DNA of 64,000 nt from Clostridia bacterium (GTDB taxonomy: Bacteria; Bacillota; Clostridia; Oscillospirales; Butyricicoccaceae), in assembly GCA_021205365.1 (NCBI GenBank), contig JAJPXP010000014.1, positions 35,740 through 99,739 of the forward strand, given 5' to 3'. The notes beneath the pieces were generated by a model that was not told the DNA's origin, ran no database searches, and worked only from the letters and a program-made list of their open reading frames with translations. The number at the start of each line of letters is the position of its first letter. Position 1 is the first letter of the stretch. Position numbers and translations under genes: made by a program. Below, piece after piece: positions 9,251-18,643 of the stretch.

Positions 9251-9280
9251 AAAAAGAAGCTTTTCGTAGTCTTCTTTTTT
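9251..9280 (+). terminator. Probable terminator
   Basis: AAAAAGAAG pairs with CTTCTTTTT around an 11-base loop and ends in a T run. The stem is AU-rich, so strength is uncertain. It lies inside the longest open frame of the next gene and therefore argues for that gene's later start. Confidence 0.6.
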
Positions 9281-9325
9281 CGTCTGCTTTTATATCTGGT
9301 AAAAATAAAAGAGAGGTTTGATTTC

Positions 9326-10714
9326 ATGGCTGAAACTGTAAAACAGGAAAACAAAATGGGTGTCATGCCTGTAAACAAACTGTTGATTACAATGGCGCTG
9401 CCGATGATTGTTTCGATGCTGGTGCAGGCAATGTATAACATTGTTGACAGTATCTTTGTATCACGCATCTGTGAAGATGCGCTGACAGCGGTTTCCCTGG
9501 CATTTCCAGTACAGAATTTGATGATTGCAGTTGCATCGGGTACCGGTGTTGGCATGAATGCGCTGCTTTCGCGTTCTCTCGGTGAAAAAAATCAGGGAGC
9601 TGCCAATGCTGCTGCAAAAAATGGTGCATTTCTTGCTGTCTGCAGTTATGCGGTATTCCTGATTTTCGGACTGACTGCCTGTGGCATTTTCTTCCGCACA
9701 CAGACCGACAGTGCAGTGATTTTGGAATATGGCGAAACCTATCTGAGCATCTGTTCTGTTTGCTCCATTGGCATGTTTATGCAGATGAACTTTGAACGGA
9801 TACTGCAGGCTACCGGTCGTACTTTCTATACTATGATTACACAGGGCGTCGGTGCTGTTATCAATATTATCATGGACCCGATCCTGATTTTTGGCTTGTT
9901 CGGCGCACCGGAGCTGGGGATTGCAGGCGCTGCAATGGCTACTGTTTTCGGACAGATCGTGGCAAGCCTGCTGGCAATTTTCTTTAATATCAAGGTGAAC
10001 ACCGATATCAGTCTGAATTTCCGCGGTTTCCGTCCCAACGGACGGATTATCAAGCAGATTTACGCAGTCGGCGTCCCGTCTATTTTGATGATGTCTATTT
10101 CCTCTGTCATGGTATATGGCATGAACCGTATTTTGCTTGCATTTACATCGACGGCAACGGCAGTATTCGGTGTATATTTTAAATTACAGTCCTTTATCTT
10201 TATGCCGATCTTCGGTTTGAACAATGGAATGGTTCCGATTATCGCTTACAACTATGGCGCGGGAAAGCAGGAGCGCATCATCAAGACAATCAAGCTGGCC
10301 ATGACCTATGCGGAAATCCTTATGCTGATTGGACTGGTTGCATTCCATGCGATTCCAGATATATTGCTTGGCTTCTTTAACGCATCGCAGGATATGCTCG
10401 CAATTGGAGAACCGGCGCTGCGTATCATTTCCTGGAGCTATCTGGTCGCGGGAATCAGCATTATCAGCTTATCCACTTTCCAGGCCCTTGGCAATGGCGT
10501 ATACAGCCTGCTGGTATCCTTTGCGCGTCAGCTCATAGTCCTGCTTCCAGCAGCATTCCTGTTGTCTCTAACCGGCAATATCAATGCTGTTTGGTGGGCA
10601 TTTCCCATTGCAGAGCTGGCATCGCTGACTGTGTCTATGATCTTCATGCGTCAGATCAATAAAAAGATTTTTGCACCCATGCGTGAAGCACAGAAAAAAC
10701 TCATGAATACATAA
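9326..10714 (+). CDS. MATE-family multidrug/sodium antiporter
   Basis: 462 residues with about twelve hydrophobic segments and the MATE layout of two six-helix halves. MATE proteins export drugs or metabolites in exchange for Na+ or H+. The N-terminal half shows LPMIVSMLVQAMYNIVDSIF and the second half begins near VGVPSILMMSISSVMV, both typical. The frame is open from 9242, but AAGAGAGG and the upstream terminator place the start at ATG 9326. The substrate cannot be told from sequence. Confidence 0.92.
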   Translation: MAETVKQENKMGVMPVNKLLITMALPMIVSMLVQAMYNIVDSIFVSRICEDALTAVSLAFPVQNLMIAVASGTGVGMNALLSRSLGEKNQGAANAAAKNGAFLAVCSYAVFLIFGLTACGIFFRTQTDSAVILEYGETYLSICSVCSIGMFMQMNFERILQATGRTFYTMITQGVGAVINIIMDPILIFGLFGAPELGIAGAAMATVFGQIVASLLAIFFNIKVNTDISLNFRGFRPNGRIIKQIYAVGVPSILMMSISSVMVYGMNRILLAFTSTATAVFGVYFKLQSFIFMPIFGLNNGMVPIIAYNYGAGKQERIIKTIKLAMTYAEILMLIGLVAFHAIPDILLGFFNASQDMLAIGEPALRIISWSYLVAGISIISLSTFQALGNGVYSLLVSFARQLIVLLPAAFLLSLTGNINAVWWAFPIAELASLTVSMIFMRQINKKIFAPMREAQKKLMNT

Positions 10715-10739
10715 CAACATATGACATGAACTGGTATAG

Positions 10740-10780
10740 CCCTCTCCACCATAGCTTATGCTGCGACGGAGAGGGTTTTT
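10740..10780 (+). terminator. Terminator after the MATE gene
   Basis: CCCTCTCC pairs with GGAGAGGG over a 20-base loop and is followed by TTTTTCTT. Confidence 0.85.
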
Positions 10781-10875
10781 CTTCTTTTTCAGCATGTTGT
10801 TTCGCCTGTATTTGACGGTTTATACATCGTTTGATATAATTCTAAAAAAGAAGTGGTAAAAGGAGATGACATTCC

Positions 10876-12891
10876 ATGCTGGGGTTGGAAGAACGGCTGC
10901 ATCAGCATGAACCGCTGTTCGGCGGCTGGTATCTGCGCGGAGAAATCGGAAGCGGAAGCTATGGCCGTGTTTACCGTGTGGAATATCAGGATTTATTTGG
11001 GACGGTATCAACGGCTGCATTAAAGGCAATTGAGATCCTGCCCGATAATAAGCTGGCAGATACACCGGAAAAACTGAAACAGCTGGCATATGAAGCCGCT
11101 ATGAGTGAAGTGGAAACACTCAGCCGGCTGCGTGGTCTGAGTAATGTCGTAAATATGGATGACCATGCTGTTTTTGAAATTATAGAGGATGGCAGGGTTG
11201 TGGGTTATGACCTGTTGATCCGCATGGAGCTTTTGCAGAATGTGGGCCAGTTGATGCGCCGGAATGGCGGCAGGCTCCAGTCTGTTGAAGAAGCAAAGAA
11301 GCTGGGAAAGGATATCTGCTGCGGTTTGATCTGCTGCCATCAGTCAGACATCCTGCACCGGGACATTAACCCAAACAATATCTTTCAAAACTCCTTTGGA
11401 GATTATAAGCTGGGTGATTTCGGCATTGCCAAGCAGCTGCATGGAACACTGCACGCACAAACGGCAATTGGCACCAGGCAGTATATTGCGCCGGAAGTGC
11501 TGCATAAGAAAACTGGAGAGCTGCAGGCAGATCATTATGATATACGCGTGGATATTTATTGCCTGGGGCTGGTGCTGTATCAGCTGGCAAATGACGGCTA
11601 TCTTCCGTTCTTTTATGACGGGCTGCCGAAAAGTGAATGGCAGGAAGCGATTTTGCGCCGTCTGGATGGAGAAAAGCTGGTTCCGCCGTCACAGGCAGAT
11701 GATGCCTTCAGCGATGTGATCCTCAAGGCATGTGCGTATCAGCCGCAGGAACGGTATGCGTCTGCACAGGAAATGTATGATGCACTGTGTCAGCTGGATC
11801 AGGTATCCGTTCCGGAACCGCAGGAAACAGCCCTGGATTTCTGGCATCCAAAGGAACAGAAAAACCGCCTGCTGAATACCTTTGGCCTTGCTGTCGTGTC
11901 TACACCGGAAATGCGGTACATTGCAGAAAAACTGGATGTCCGTCTACAGGAAACCAAAAAAGCTTTGCCTGAAGGTGTGCTGACACCACGTACAGCGGCG
12001 CGTTTGCCTATGTGGCGTATCCGGGCACCGTGGTTTCCGTTTAACAGCCTGTATGTCCGGGAATATACTTCTATTGCAGACCGGGCTTTTCAGGGGCGCA
12101 GAGACCTTGTGGCGGTAAAAATCGGCGGATATGTATCAGATATAGGGGAAGACGCTTTTACCCGTTGCGGAAGTCTCAGTGAAGTTCGATGTGAAGATGG
12201 CGTGGAAAGTGTTGGAAAACGTGCCTTTGCATATAATACAAAGCTGACACGGTGTCAGTTGCCGGATTCTGTACAGGAATTGGGCGATCAGGTTTTTATG
12301 GGCTGCTCATCGCTGGTATCTCTTCGTTTGCCGGCTTATGCAGAGGCTTTGGGGGATGAACTGTGTTCTGGCTGCACATCACTGTATCAGGTGATTCTGC
12401 CGACTGCCTTGCGCAGCATCGGGGAAAAGGCTTTTCGTGGAAGCGGTTTGCAGAAAATTCTGCTGCCGGATAGCTGCATCCGTCTGGGAGCAAGCGCGTT
12501 TTCTGACTGTAAAAGGCTGACCTCCGTACAGGTATCGTTGCGGCTTGCCATTATTTCGGAAGAATGCTTTGCTGGCTGTACGGCATTGGAGCAGTTTGAT
12601 TTTCCGTTTCGGCTGGCAGAAATTCGTGACCGTGCGTTTTATGGCTGTACGTCGCTGACAAATATTGTAATTCCGGAGGGTGTCCGCCGTATTGGTGCAC
12701 AGGCATTTGCATACTGTGATAGCCTGCAGACCATTCGCATTCCGGATTCCGTGCGGCAGATTGGCGAAAATGTCTTTGAAGGAAGGGTAAAACGTCGGTT
12801 TGGAACCAGCAGATTGCTGGTCATTGCAAAATATAACAGTTATGCATGGCAGTATTGCAAGCAGAACGGTATTAAGGTGCGTGAGCCATGA
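10876..12891 (+). CDS. Soluble Ser/Thr protein kinase fused to BspA-type leucine-rich repeats
   Basis: 671 residues. Residues 15-310 are a Hanks-type kinase: glycine loop GSGSYGRV (25-32), ATP lysine K50 in AALKAIE, catalytic loop HRDINPNN with D163 and N168, DFG at 181-183 and APE at 205-207, so all catalytic residues are present. A linker leads to LRR_5/BspA-like repeats from about residue 395 to the end, with repeated units of the form GxxAFxxCxxLxxxxLPxxxxxIG. There is no membrane segment, PASTA domain or signal peptide, so this is not a PrkC-type wall sensor. The LRR part would be a protein-binding module. AGGAGATG precedes the ATG. The gene overlaps the next one by 4 bp. The target is unknown. 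Confidence 0.9.
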   Translation: MLGLEERLHQHEPLFGGWYLRGEIGSGSYGRVYRVEYQDLFGTVSTAALKAIEILPDNKLADTPEKLKQLAYEAAMSEVETLSRLRGLSNVVNMDDHAVFEIIEDGRVVGYDLLIRMELLQNVGQLMRRNGGRLQSVEEAKKLGKDICCGLICCHQSDILHRDINPNNIFQNSFGDYKLGDFGIAKQLHGTLHAQTAIGTRQYIAPEVLHKKTGELQADHYDIRVDIYCLGLVLYQLANDGYLPFFYDGLPKSEWQEAILRRLDGEKLVPPSQADDAFSDVILKACAYQPQERYASAQEMYDALCQLDQVSVPEPQETALDFWHPKEQKNRLLNTFGLAVVSTPEMRYIAEKLDVRLQETKKALPEGVLTPRTAARLPMWRIRAPWFPFNSLYVREYTSIADRAFQGRRDLVAVKIGGYVSDIGEDAFTRCGSLSEVRCEDGVESVGKRAFAYNTKLTRCQLPDSVQELGDQVFMGCSSLVSLRLPAYAEALGDELCSGCTSLYQVILPTALRSIGEKAFRGSGLQKILLPDSCIRLGASAFSDCKRLTSVQVSLRLAIISEECFAGCTALEQFDFPFRLAEIRDRAFYGCTSLTNIVIPEGVRRIGAQAFAYCDSLQTIRIPDSVRQIGENVFEGRVKRRFGTSRLLVIAKYNSYAWQYCKQNGIKVREP

Positions 12892-13583
12892 GAGAACAAA
12901 TTCAGAAACAGCTGTATGCATTATCAGAAGAGAAATATCGCGATTTTTCTGCGGCATTGGTACCGGATTGCAGAACCATGCTGGGCGTGAGGCTTCCGAA
13001 GCTGCGTGTACTGGCGAAAGAAATTGCTAAGGATTGTGATACATACTTTGCAGAACCGTGCGGGGAATTGTTTGAGGAAATTATGCTTCGGGGTATGGTA
13101 ATCGGCTGCATGAAATGTACAACGGAACAACGTTTGCAGCATATCCGTGACTTTCTTCCGCTGATTGGCAATTGGTCTGTTTGCGACAGCTTCTGCTGCG
13201 GATTAAAGGAGGCAAAGAAGAAACCGGAAATCTATTGGGACTTTATTTTGCCGTATCTACACAGTGAAAAGGAATTTGAAGTACGGTTTGGTGCTGTCAT
13301 GCTGCTGGATCATTTCGCGCGTGAGGAATGGCTCTCAAGCGTGCTGGAGCAGCTCGGGCAGGTCACACATACTGGTTATTATGTGAAAATGGCGGTAGGC
13401 TGGGCAATTTCCGTGTGTTATATCCGAAATGCGGATGCTGTCTGGAATTGGATGCAGACGGCTGCCCTGGATGCGGAAACCGAGCGTATGGCGATTCAGA
13501 AAATCATGGATTCCCGCCGCGTAAAGGGTGAGAACCGGGAACGTATACAAAGGCTGAGACAACAGCAAAAAAAGCAGATATAA
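12888..13583 (+). CDS. DNA alkylation repair protein, AlkD-like HEAT-repeat family
   Basis: 231 residues, all helical, matching the DNA alkylation repair enzyme family, whose members excise positively charged alkylated bases (N3- or N7-alkylpurines). The LGVRLPKLRVLAKEI segment, GNWSVCDSFC and the MAVGWAISVCYI region are typical. No separate catalytic motif can be read by eye, and some family members lack glycosylase activity, so the function is inferred. It overlaps the kinase gene by ATGA, which indicates translational coupling. A terminator follows 8 bp later. Confidence 0.85.
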   Translation: MREQIQKQLYALSEEKYRDFSAALVPDCRTMLGVRLPKLRVLAKEIAKDCDTYFAEPCGELFEEIMLRGMVIGCMKCTTEQRLQHIRDFLPLIGNWSVCDSFCCGLKEAKKKPEIYWDFILPYLHSEKEFEVRFGAVMLLDHFAREEWLSSVLEQLGQVTHTGYYVKMAVGWAISVCYIRNADAVWNWMQTAALDAETERMAIQKIMDSRRVKGENRERIQRLRQQQKKQI

Positions 13584-13590
13584 ACGCAGA

Positions 13591-13636
13591 AATGCCGCTT
13601 ATCCGGATGAAACGGTCTGGATAAACGGCATTTTTT
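13591..13636. terminator. Bidirectional terminator between converging genes
   Basis: AATGCCGCTTATCC pairs with GGATAAACGGCATT around a 14-base loop and T runs flank it. It serves the AlkD gene on the plus strand and can serve the thioesterase gene on the minus strand. Confidence 0.85.
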
Positions 13637-13650
13637 GCGGTTTAAAACAG

Positions 13651-14091
13651 TTAATCATGTATCTCTTCCGGTTTCCACACAAGCTTTTGATACAGCGTGT
13701 AGACTTCGGGCAGATACTTTTTCAGTGCTAGTGGGCGCCCATTTGCTCCGATGAAGCAGTGACCGGAAACAGCAGTACCGCATAGCTCACCGGTAGAAGC
13801 ATCATAAAATTCATAGGACAGGGACATGCGGACAGGCGTTAACTTGGTAATGCGTACATCAATACGGCAGGTCTGTCCAAATCGCATCATAACTTTATAG
13901 TCACAGCTGACGGATAGAACCGGAATGGAAACGCCATCCCGCTCCATGCATGCATAGCCATAGCCGGCATCTTCCATAAAGGCAATCCGGGCTTCTTCCA
14001 TCCAGCGGATATAATTGGAGTGATGGACAATGCGCATGCCATCGGTTTCATAATATTGAATACGGTGATGATAAGAATAAATCGGATTCAT
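13651..14091 (-). CDS. Acyl-CoA thioesterase of the 4HBT hotdog family
   Basis: 146 residues, one hotdog domain. These enzymes hydrolyse acyl-CoA or 4-hydroxybenzoyl-CoA-type thioesters. The N-terminal motif RIQYYETDGMRIVHHSNY contains the expected catalytic aspartate and the conserved H-x-x-Y helix, followed by RWMEEAR, as in YbgC/FcbC-type proteins. It stands alone between two divergent or convergent neighbours. Acyl chain preference cannot be read from sequence. Confidence 0.9.
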   Translation of the reverse strand: MNPIYSYHHRIQYYETDGMRIVHHSNYIRWMEEARIAFMEDAGYGYACMERDGVSIPVLSVSCDYKVMMRFGQTCRIDVRITKLTPVRMSLSYEFYDASTGELCGTAVSGHCFIGANGRPLALKKYLPEVYTLYQKLVWKPEEIHD

Positions 14092-14251
14092 ATTGCTTTC
14101 CTCTTGCTTTTAAATTACTTTTAGCATACCGCAAATTCCGAAAAAAAGAAAGATTTATTTTTCTCGCACACAAAACGACGTTGTTTTTTATATCTCTATG
14201 AGAAGATATGTATGATTTTATGAGTGTTTTTAAAAAATGCTTTGTTTATAA

Positions 14252-14280
14252 TTTACAAACCGCAGGAATCATATTATAAT
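14252..14280 (+). promoter_or_regulatory. Putative promoter of glgB
   Basis: TTTACA and TATAAT are 17 bp apart in an AT-rich intergenic region, about 95 bp before the glgB ATG. Confidence 0.7.
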
Positions 14281-14375
14281 AAAGATAGTAATTCAGAAAA
14301 ACAGGTTTGTTCTGCTGAAAAAAGTATGAGGATTTCATATTAGAACACAAATGATTTGAGATAGGAGAATATAAG

Positions 14376-16334
14376 ATGGAGAAGAAAAAAGTCACAAAGC
14401 GCCGTTCGGCGCCCAAGACGGCACAGGTTCCGAGTGCCTCGCCATTTATTACTGAGTTTGACCAGTACTTGTTTGGTCAGGGCGTACATTACCAAATTTA
14501 TAACAAAATGGGTGCGCATGCTGCTGTCAAGGACGGTAAGAGCGGTGTTTACTTTGCAGTCTGGGCTCCGAATGCAAAGAGTGTGACACTTGTTGGTGAT
14601 TTCAATGAATGGGATGTGGAAGCTAACCCGATGGAACGTATGGAACCGCTGGGAATTTATGAGCTGTTTGTACCGGGGATGAAGGAAGATGCACTGTACA
14701 AATATGCTGTCACAGGGCAGGAGGGAAAGACTGTCCTGAAGTGTGACCCGTATGGCTTCAGCGCTGAGCTGCGCCCGGGAACCGCGTCTAAGGTTGCGTC
14801 CATTGATGGCTTCAAGTGGTCAGATACCCGTTGGATGGAAGGCCGCAAGAGCTTTGATTTCAAGAAGGAACCGATGTCGATTTATGAAATGCATCCAGGT
14901 TCCTGGAAGAAGCATGCGCCGGAGCATGAGGATGATCCGGGGTACTATAACTTCCGTGAGCTGGCACCGGAGCTGGTTGCCTATCTCAAGAAAATGGGCT
15001 ATACGCATGTTGAGCTGATTGGCATTGCAGAGCATCCATTTGATGGTTCCTGGGGATATCAGGTTACCGGCTATTATGCACCGACTTCCCGCTATGGTAC
15101 GCCGAAGGATTTTATGTACTTTGTTAACTATCTGCATAAAAATAAGATCGGCGTTATTCTGGACTGGGTTCCGGCACATTTCCCGCGTGATGAGCATGGT
15201 CTTGCAGACTTTGACGGTTATCCGCTGTATGAATACGGTGATCCGAAGAAGGGCGAACATCCGGACTGGGGTACCAAGATTTTTGACTATGGACGCAATG
15301 AGGTAAAGAATTTCCTGATTGCCAATGCGCTGTACTGGCTGACAGAATACCATGTGGATGGCCTGCGTATTGATGCAGTTGCTTCTATGCTGTATCTGGA
15401 TTATGGCAAACAGGACGGCCAGTGGGTAGCAAACCAGTATGGTGAAAATAAGAATCTGGAAGCCATTGAGTTTTTCCGCCATTTGAATTCCATTGTGTAT
15501 GAGCGCCGTCCGGGTGCAGTCATGATTGCCGAGGAATCGACAGCATGGCCTATGGTTACCGGCTCTCCGGTAGACGGCGGTCTGGGCTTTGACCTCAAGT
15601 GGAATATGGGCTGGATGAATGACTTTTTGGAGTATCAGAAGTGTGATCCGTATTTCCGTAAGTACAATCACAACAAGATGACTTTCTCTATGACCTATGC
15701 ATACAGTGAGAATTATATCCTTGTAATTTCTCATGATGAGGTTGTTCACCTGAAGTGTTCTATGCTGGAAAAAATGCCGGGCGATTATGAACACAAGTTT
15801 GCCAACCTGAAAGCTGCGTATGCCTTTATGATGGGACATCCGGGCAAAAAGCTGCTGTTCATGGGTCAGGAATTTGGCCAGCGCCATGAATGGAATGAGG
15901 CATGTGAGCTGGACTGGGACTGCCTGCAGGACGAGAAGCATGCAGCACTGCAGGAATATGTTAGCCAGCTGATGACATTGTATAAGAAGTATCCGGCAAT
16001 GTATGCGATGGATGATACATGGGATGGCTTCCAGTGGGTCAATGCCAACGATGGTGACCGCAGCATTTTCAGCTTCATACGTTTCTCGCCGACCAAGCGC
16101 AACAATCTGCTGTTTGTCGTGAACTTTACACCAGTAGACCGTCCGGATTACCGGGTTGGTGTACCGAAGAAAAAGCGTTTCACCAAGATTTTCAGCACCA
16201 ATGCACCGGAAATCGGTGGTGCTGCTGATACTACACCGAAGGTTTACAATTCGGTCGTATCAGAATGTGACGGGCAGCCGTGCTCGTTTGCTTATCCGCT
16301 CCCGGCTTATGGTGTAGCAATCTTTAAGTTCTAA
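14376..16334 (+). CDS. glgB: 1,4-alpha-glucan branching enzyme GlgB
   Basis: 652 residues. GlgB cuts alpha-1,4 chains and re-attaches them as alpha-1,6 branches in glycogen. An N-terminal CBM48 domain (VYFAVWAPNAKSVTLVGDFN) is followed by a GH13 barrel with nucleophile D333 in GLRIDAVASM, acid/base E386 in MIAEEST and the third acid D454 in SHDEVVH, then a C-terminal beta domain. A TAGGAGAA site precedes the ATG. No other glycogen genes are adjacent, so it appears to be a single-gene unit with its own promoter and terminator. Confidence 0.96.
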   Translation: MEKKKVTKRRSAPKTAQVPSASPFITEFDQYLFGQGVHYQIYNKMGAHAAVKDGKSGVYFAVWAPNAKSVTLVGDFNEWDVEANPMERMEPLGIYELFVPGMKEDALYKYAVTGQEGKTVLKCDPYGFSAELRPGTASKVASIDGFKWSDTRWMEGRKSFDFKKEPMSIYEMHPGSWKKHAPEHEDDPGYYNFRELAPELVAYLKKMGYTHVELIGIAEHPFDGSWGYQVTGYYAPTSRYGTPKDFMYFVNYLHKNKIGVILDWVPAHFPRDEHGLADFDGYPLYEYGDPKKGEHPDWGTKIFDYGRNEVKNFLIANALYWLTEYHVDGLRIDAVASMLYLDYGKQDGQWVANQYGENKNLEAIEFFRHLNSIVYERRPGAVMIAEESTAWPMVTGSPVDGGLGFDLKWNMGWMNDFLEYQKCDPYFRKYNHNKMTFSMTYAYSENYILVISHDEVVHLKCSMLEKMPGDYEHKFANLKAAYAFMMGHPGKKLLFMGQEFGQRHEWNEACELDWDCLQDEKHAALQEYVSQLMTLYKKYPAMYAMDDTWDGFQWVNANDGDRSIFSFIRFSPTKRNNLLFVVNFTPVDRPDYRVGVPKKKRFTKIFSTNAPEIGGAADTTPKVYNSVVSECDGQPCSFAYPLPAYGVAIFKF

Positions 16335-16349
16335 ATTTTGGCAAAACAT

Positions 16350-16392
16350 AACACCTCATTTGTCAGCAAACACCGGCAGATGAGGTGTTTTT
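16350..16392 (+). terminator. Terminator after glgB
   Basis: AACACCTCAT pairs with ATGAGGTGTT across a 20-base loop and is followed by TTT. Confidence 0.85.
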
Positions 16393-16540
16393 ATGCATCC
16401 GGAAGATTCTTTGATGATGCTGCATGATCGCAGGGTAGTGTGCACAAAAATGGATGTATTGTTCGTTGACGGTTCGACAATAAAACACTATAATAAAAAT
16501 AAATATGAAACATGTTGTCATACGGAAGGGAGGCGTTCTT

Positions 16541-17140
16541 ATGTATCCGATTATTACCATCAGCAGAGAATTTGGCAGCGGTGGGCATACGATTGGCGCT
16601 GCTGTTGCAGAAAAATTGGGTATTCCGTTCTATGACAGTGTGATTGTGGATCAGACAGCGATGGAAAGCGGGTACACAAAAGAGGTTGTCAGCCACAGTG
16701 GAGAATACTTGTCCTTTGTGGATAAATGGTTTAGCGCCAATGCATTTTCCGGCGGCTACGTTGGCAGTCATCAGGACAAAATCTATGCTATCCAGAAGCG
16801 GATTATTCTGGAGGCCGCATCGAAAGGGCCGTGTGTGATTGTGGGACGCTGTGCGGATCATATTCTGGAAGAGCAGGGTATTCCCATTTTAAATATCTTT
16901 ATTTATGCCGATATGGAGTACCGGAAGCAACATGTTTTGGAGCACTATGGAGAAACTGATGTGCCCATCGAAAAGCGGCTGAAAAAGAAGGATAAAGGCC
17001 GGAAAGCGTATTACCGACGGTTTACGGACCGCGACTGGGGTGACTATACCAATTATCGTCTTTGTCTGGACAGCGGATATCTTGAAGAACAAACCTGTGT
17101 AGATATTATCATCAGAATCGCACAGGAAAAGTCAAAATAA
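16541..17140 (+). CDS. Cytidylate kinase-like family protein
   Basis: 199 residues. The P-loop-like ISREFGSGGHTIGAAVAEKLG at the N terminus is the signature of the cytidylate kinase-like (AAA_26) family, distinct from the true Cmk at 52.1 kb. The phosphate acceptor is unknown; the family is common in Clostridia. GGGAGG 8 bp before ATG 16541 decides the start over the more upstream ATG at 16505. RFTDRDWGDYTNYRLCLDSG near the C terminus is typical of the family. It is a single gene ended by a strong hairpin. Confidence 0.85.
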   Translation: MYPIITISREFGSGGHTIGAAVAEKLGIPFYDSVIVDQTAMESGYTKEVVSHSGEYLSFVDKWFSANAFSGGYVGSHQDKIYAIQKRIILEAASKGPCVIVGRCADHILEEQGIPILNIFIYADMEYRKQHVLEHYGETDVPIEKRLKKKDKGRKAYYRRFTDRDWGDYTNYRLCLDSGYLEEQTCVDIIIRIAQEKSK

Positions 17141-17143
17141 AAC

Positions 17144-17192
17144 ACAATCGGATTTCATTGCAAAAAACTGCAGTGATAATCCGATTGTCTGT
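17144..17192. terminator. Strong bidirectional terminator
   Basis: ACAATCGGAT pairs with ATCCGATTGT, and an inner CATTGCA/TGCAGTG stem extends the hairpin. T-rich runs on both sides suit it to stop the kinase-like gene (+) and the S1 gene (-). The following 170 bp up to 17361 hold no gene that I can support. Confidence 0.85.
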
Positions 17193-17361
17193 TTTATGGA
17201 GATTTTTGGGCGATGTCCGAAAACAAAGCAAATGATGATTCTCTCACACAAGCAAGACCGATTTCAGGCAAAGACTCACACGAAGTCTTGTGAATTTTAA
17301 ATGTTTTGAATGGTCAAGCGCTTGTAGAAAGCGTCAAAATGTTTGGATGTTCCGATACGCT

Positions 17362-18285
17362 CTAGAAATCTTCGATGGTTGGGTGATCAAATTCAGTCTG
17401 TACCAGACGGGTGGTACATGTTTCCGGGGAATATTGCCAGCGGGACAGATGCCCGCTTTCAATAAAATACGTCAATGGAGGTGGAACGGCAGGCGCATGA
17501 CCGATGTGGTCAATCAGATTCAGCTTAATTTTCATACGTTCCGGCAGAATGGATTTGATGTAACAGGATACTGTTTCACCGGGCGTGACTGCAAAACGCT
17601 GTTCTGCCAGACCGGAAAGATTGGGTGTCAGTTCGACAAATACACCATATTCTTCCACGCTGCGGACAATGCCGCATACCGTTTCACCCGGCGCAAACTG
17701 CGCTGCATTTTCTTCCCAGGTGCCCAGAAGTTCACGATGTGTCAGGCAGATGCGCCCGGTTGCTTCATCCAGATTGGAAATGACGGCATGCAGCAGCTGA
17801 CCGATGCTGACACGGTCAGAAGGATGGAAAATCCGGCTGACAGAAAGGTTTTCAATACCAATCAATGAAATAATACCACAGCCGACATCCACAAAAGCGC
17901 CAAATGGCTCCAAATGTGTGACGCGGACGGGAATAATATCACCGGGATGCTGCTCTGTCAGCAAATACTGCAGGGCTTTCTGCTGGGCAGCCCGGCGGGA
18001 AAGATAGGCGATATTGTTTTCGATGCGTTGAACCTGAAAGCATACTGGTTTGCCTACACGGGATAAAATAGCAATTTCCCGTGTCTGTCCAGTATCAATG
18101 CCCAGTGCGCATTCTTCCCGTGGCATAATACCTGTCATACCATCCAATTGAATCATTAAATTATGCTGCGCATCACAGCGCACAGCAGTGGATTCCAGAA
18201 TACTGCCATCCTGCATGGCTGTGTAAATTTCTTCCCGGTGAGGAATCGTGGTTTTCAGGCTTTCTGGTTTATAATTTGAATGCAT
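17362..18285 (-). CDS. S1-repeat RNA-binding protein
   Basis: 307 residues with two clear S1 domains (about 113-187, VTHLEPFGAFVDVG; and 197-260, VRSVEEYGVFVEL) and a more divergent first one (about 27-100). S1 domains bind single-stranded RNA. It is shorter than ribosomal S1 and separate from the IspH-S1 fusion at 53.4-55.3 kb, so the genome has at least two S1-repeat proteins. It is transcribed alone on the minus strand. A role in translation or RNA stability is an inference. Confidence 0.85.
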   Translation of the reverse strand: MHSNYKPESLKTTIPHREEIYTAMQDGSILESTAVRCDAQHNLMIQLDGMTGIMPREECALGIDTGQTREIAILSRVGKPVCFQVQRIENNIAYLSRRAAQQKALQYLLTEQHPGDIIPVRVTHLEPFGAFVDVGCGIISLIGIENLSVSRIFHPSDRVSIGQLLHAVISNLDEATGRICLTHRELLGTWEENAAQFAPGETVCGIVRSVEEYGVFVELTPNLSGLAEQRFAVTPGETVSCYIKSILPERMKIKLNLIDHIGHAPAVPPPLTYFIESGHLSRWQYSPETCTTRLVQTEFDHPTIEDF

Positions 18286-18439
18286 TTGGTCCCTCCGTTC
18301 TCAATAGTCCGTAGTTTTTAACCTGCCTGCTTTGACTATATGCGGGAAAGAAATTATAGCTGGAAATGGAACAATTTTACCTGGTTTTCCGCAGGCAGGT
18401 ATGGTACACTATGGACAGGAAGCAAGGAGGATATAAGAA

Positions 18440-18640
18440 ATGGATATTCGTCTGGGTGATATTCTGACAATGAAGAAAGCACATCCATGCGGCAGCAAGG
18501 AATGGGAAGTGCTGCGCGTTGGCATGGATTTTCGTTTAAAATGCACCGGATGTGGGCATATGATTATGATTCCGCGTAGCAAGGCAGAAAAAAATGTCCG
18601 CAATATCCTGCATGCGGATGGGACAGAAAGCAAGGGATAA
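18440..18640 (+). CDS. DUF951 family protein
   Basis: 66 residues, matching the small DUF951 family almost end to end: LGDILTMKKAHPCGSKEW, EVLRVGMDFRLKCTGCGH and PRSKAEKNV. Three cysteines, one in HPCGS and two in KCTGCGH, look like a small metal or nucleic-acid-binding module. The function of the family is not established. AAGGAGG precedes the ATG. The phosphorylase gene begins 3 bp after its stop, so they are co-transcribed. Confidence 0.9.
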   Translation: MDIRLGDILTMKKAHPCGSKEWEVLRVGMDFRLKCTGCGHMIMIPRSKAEKNVRNILHADGTESKG

Positions 18641-18643
18641 CAG

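Noticed and set aside
14820..15941. 373-codon minus-strand frame opposite glgB
   Set aside because: Shadow of glgB with random-looking composition.
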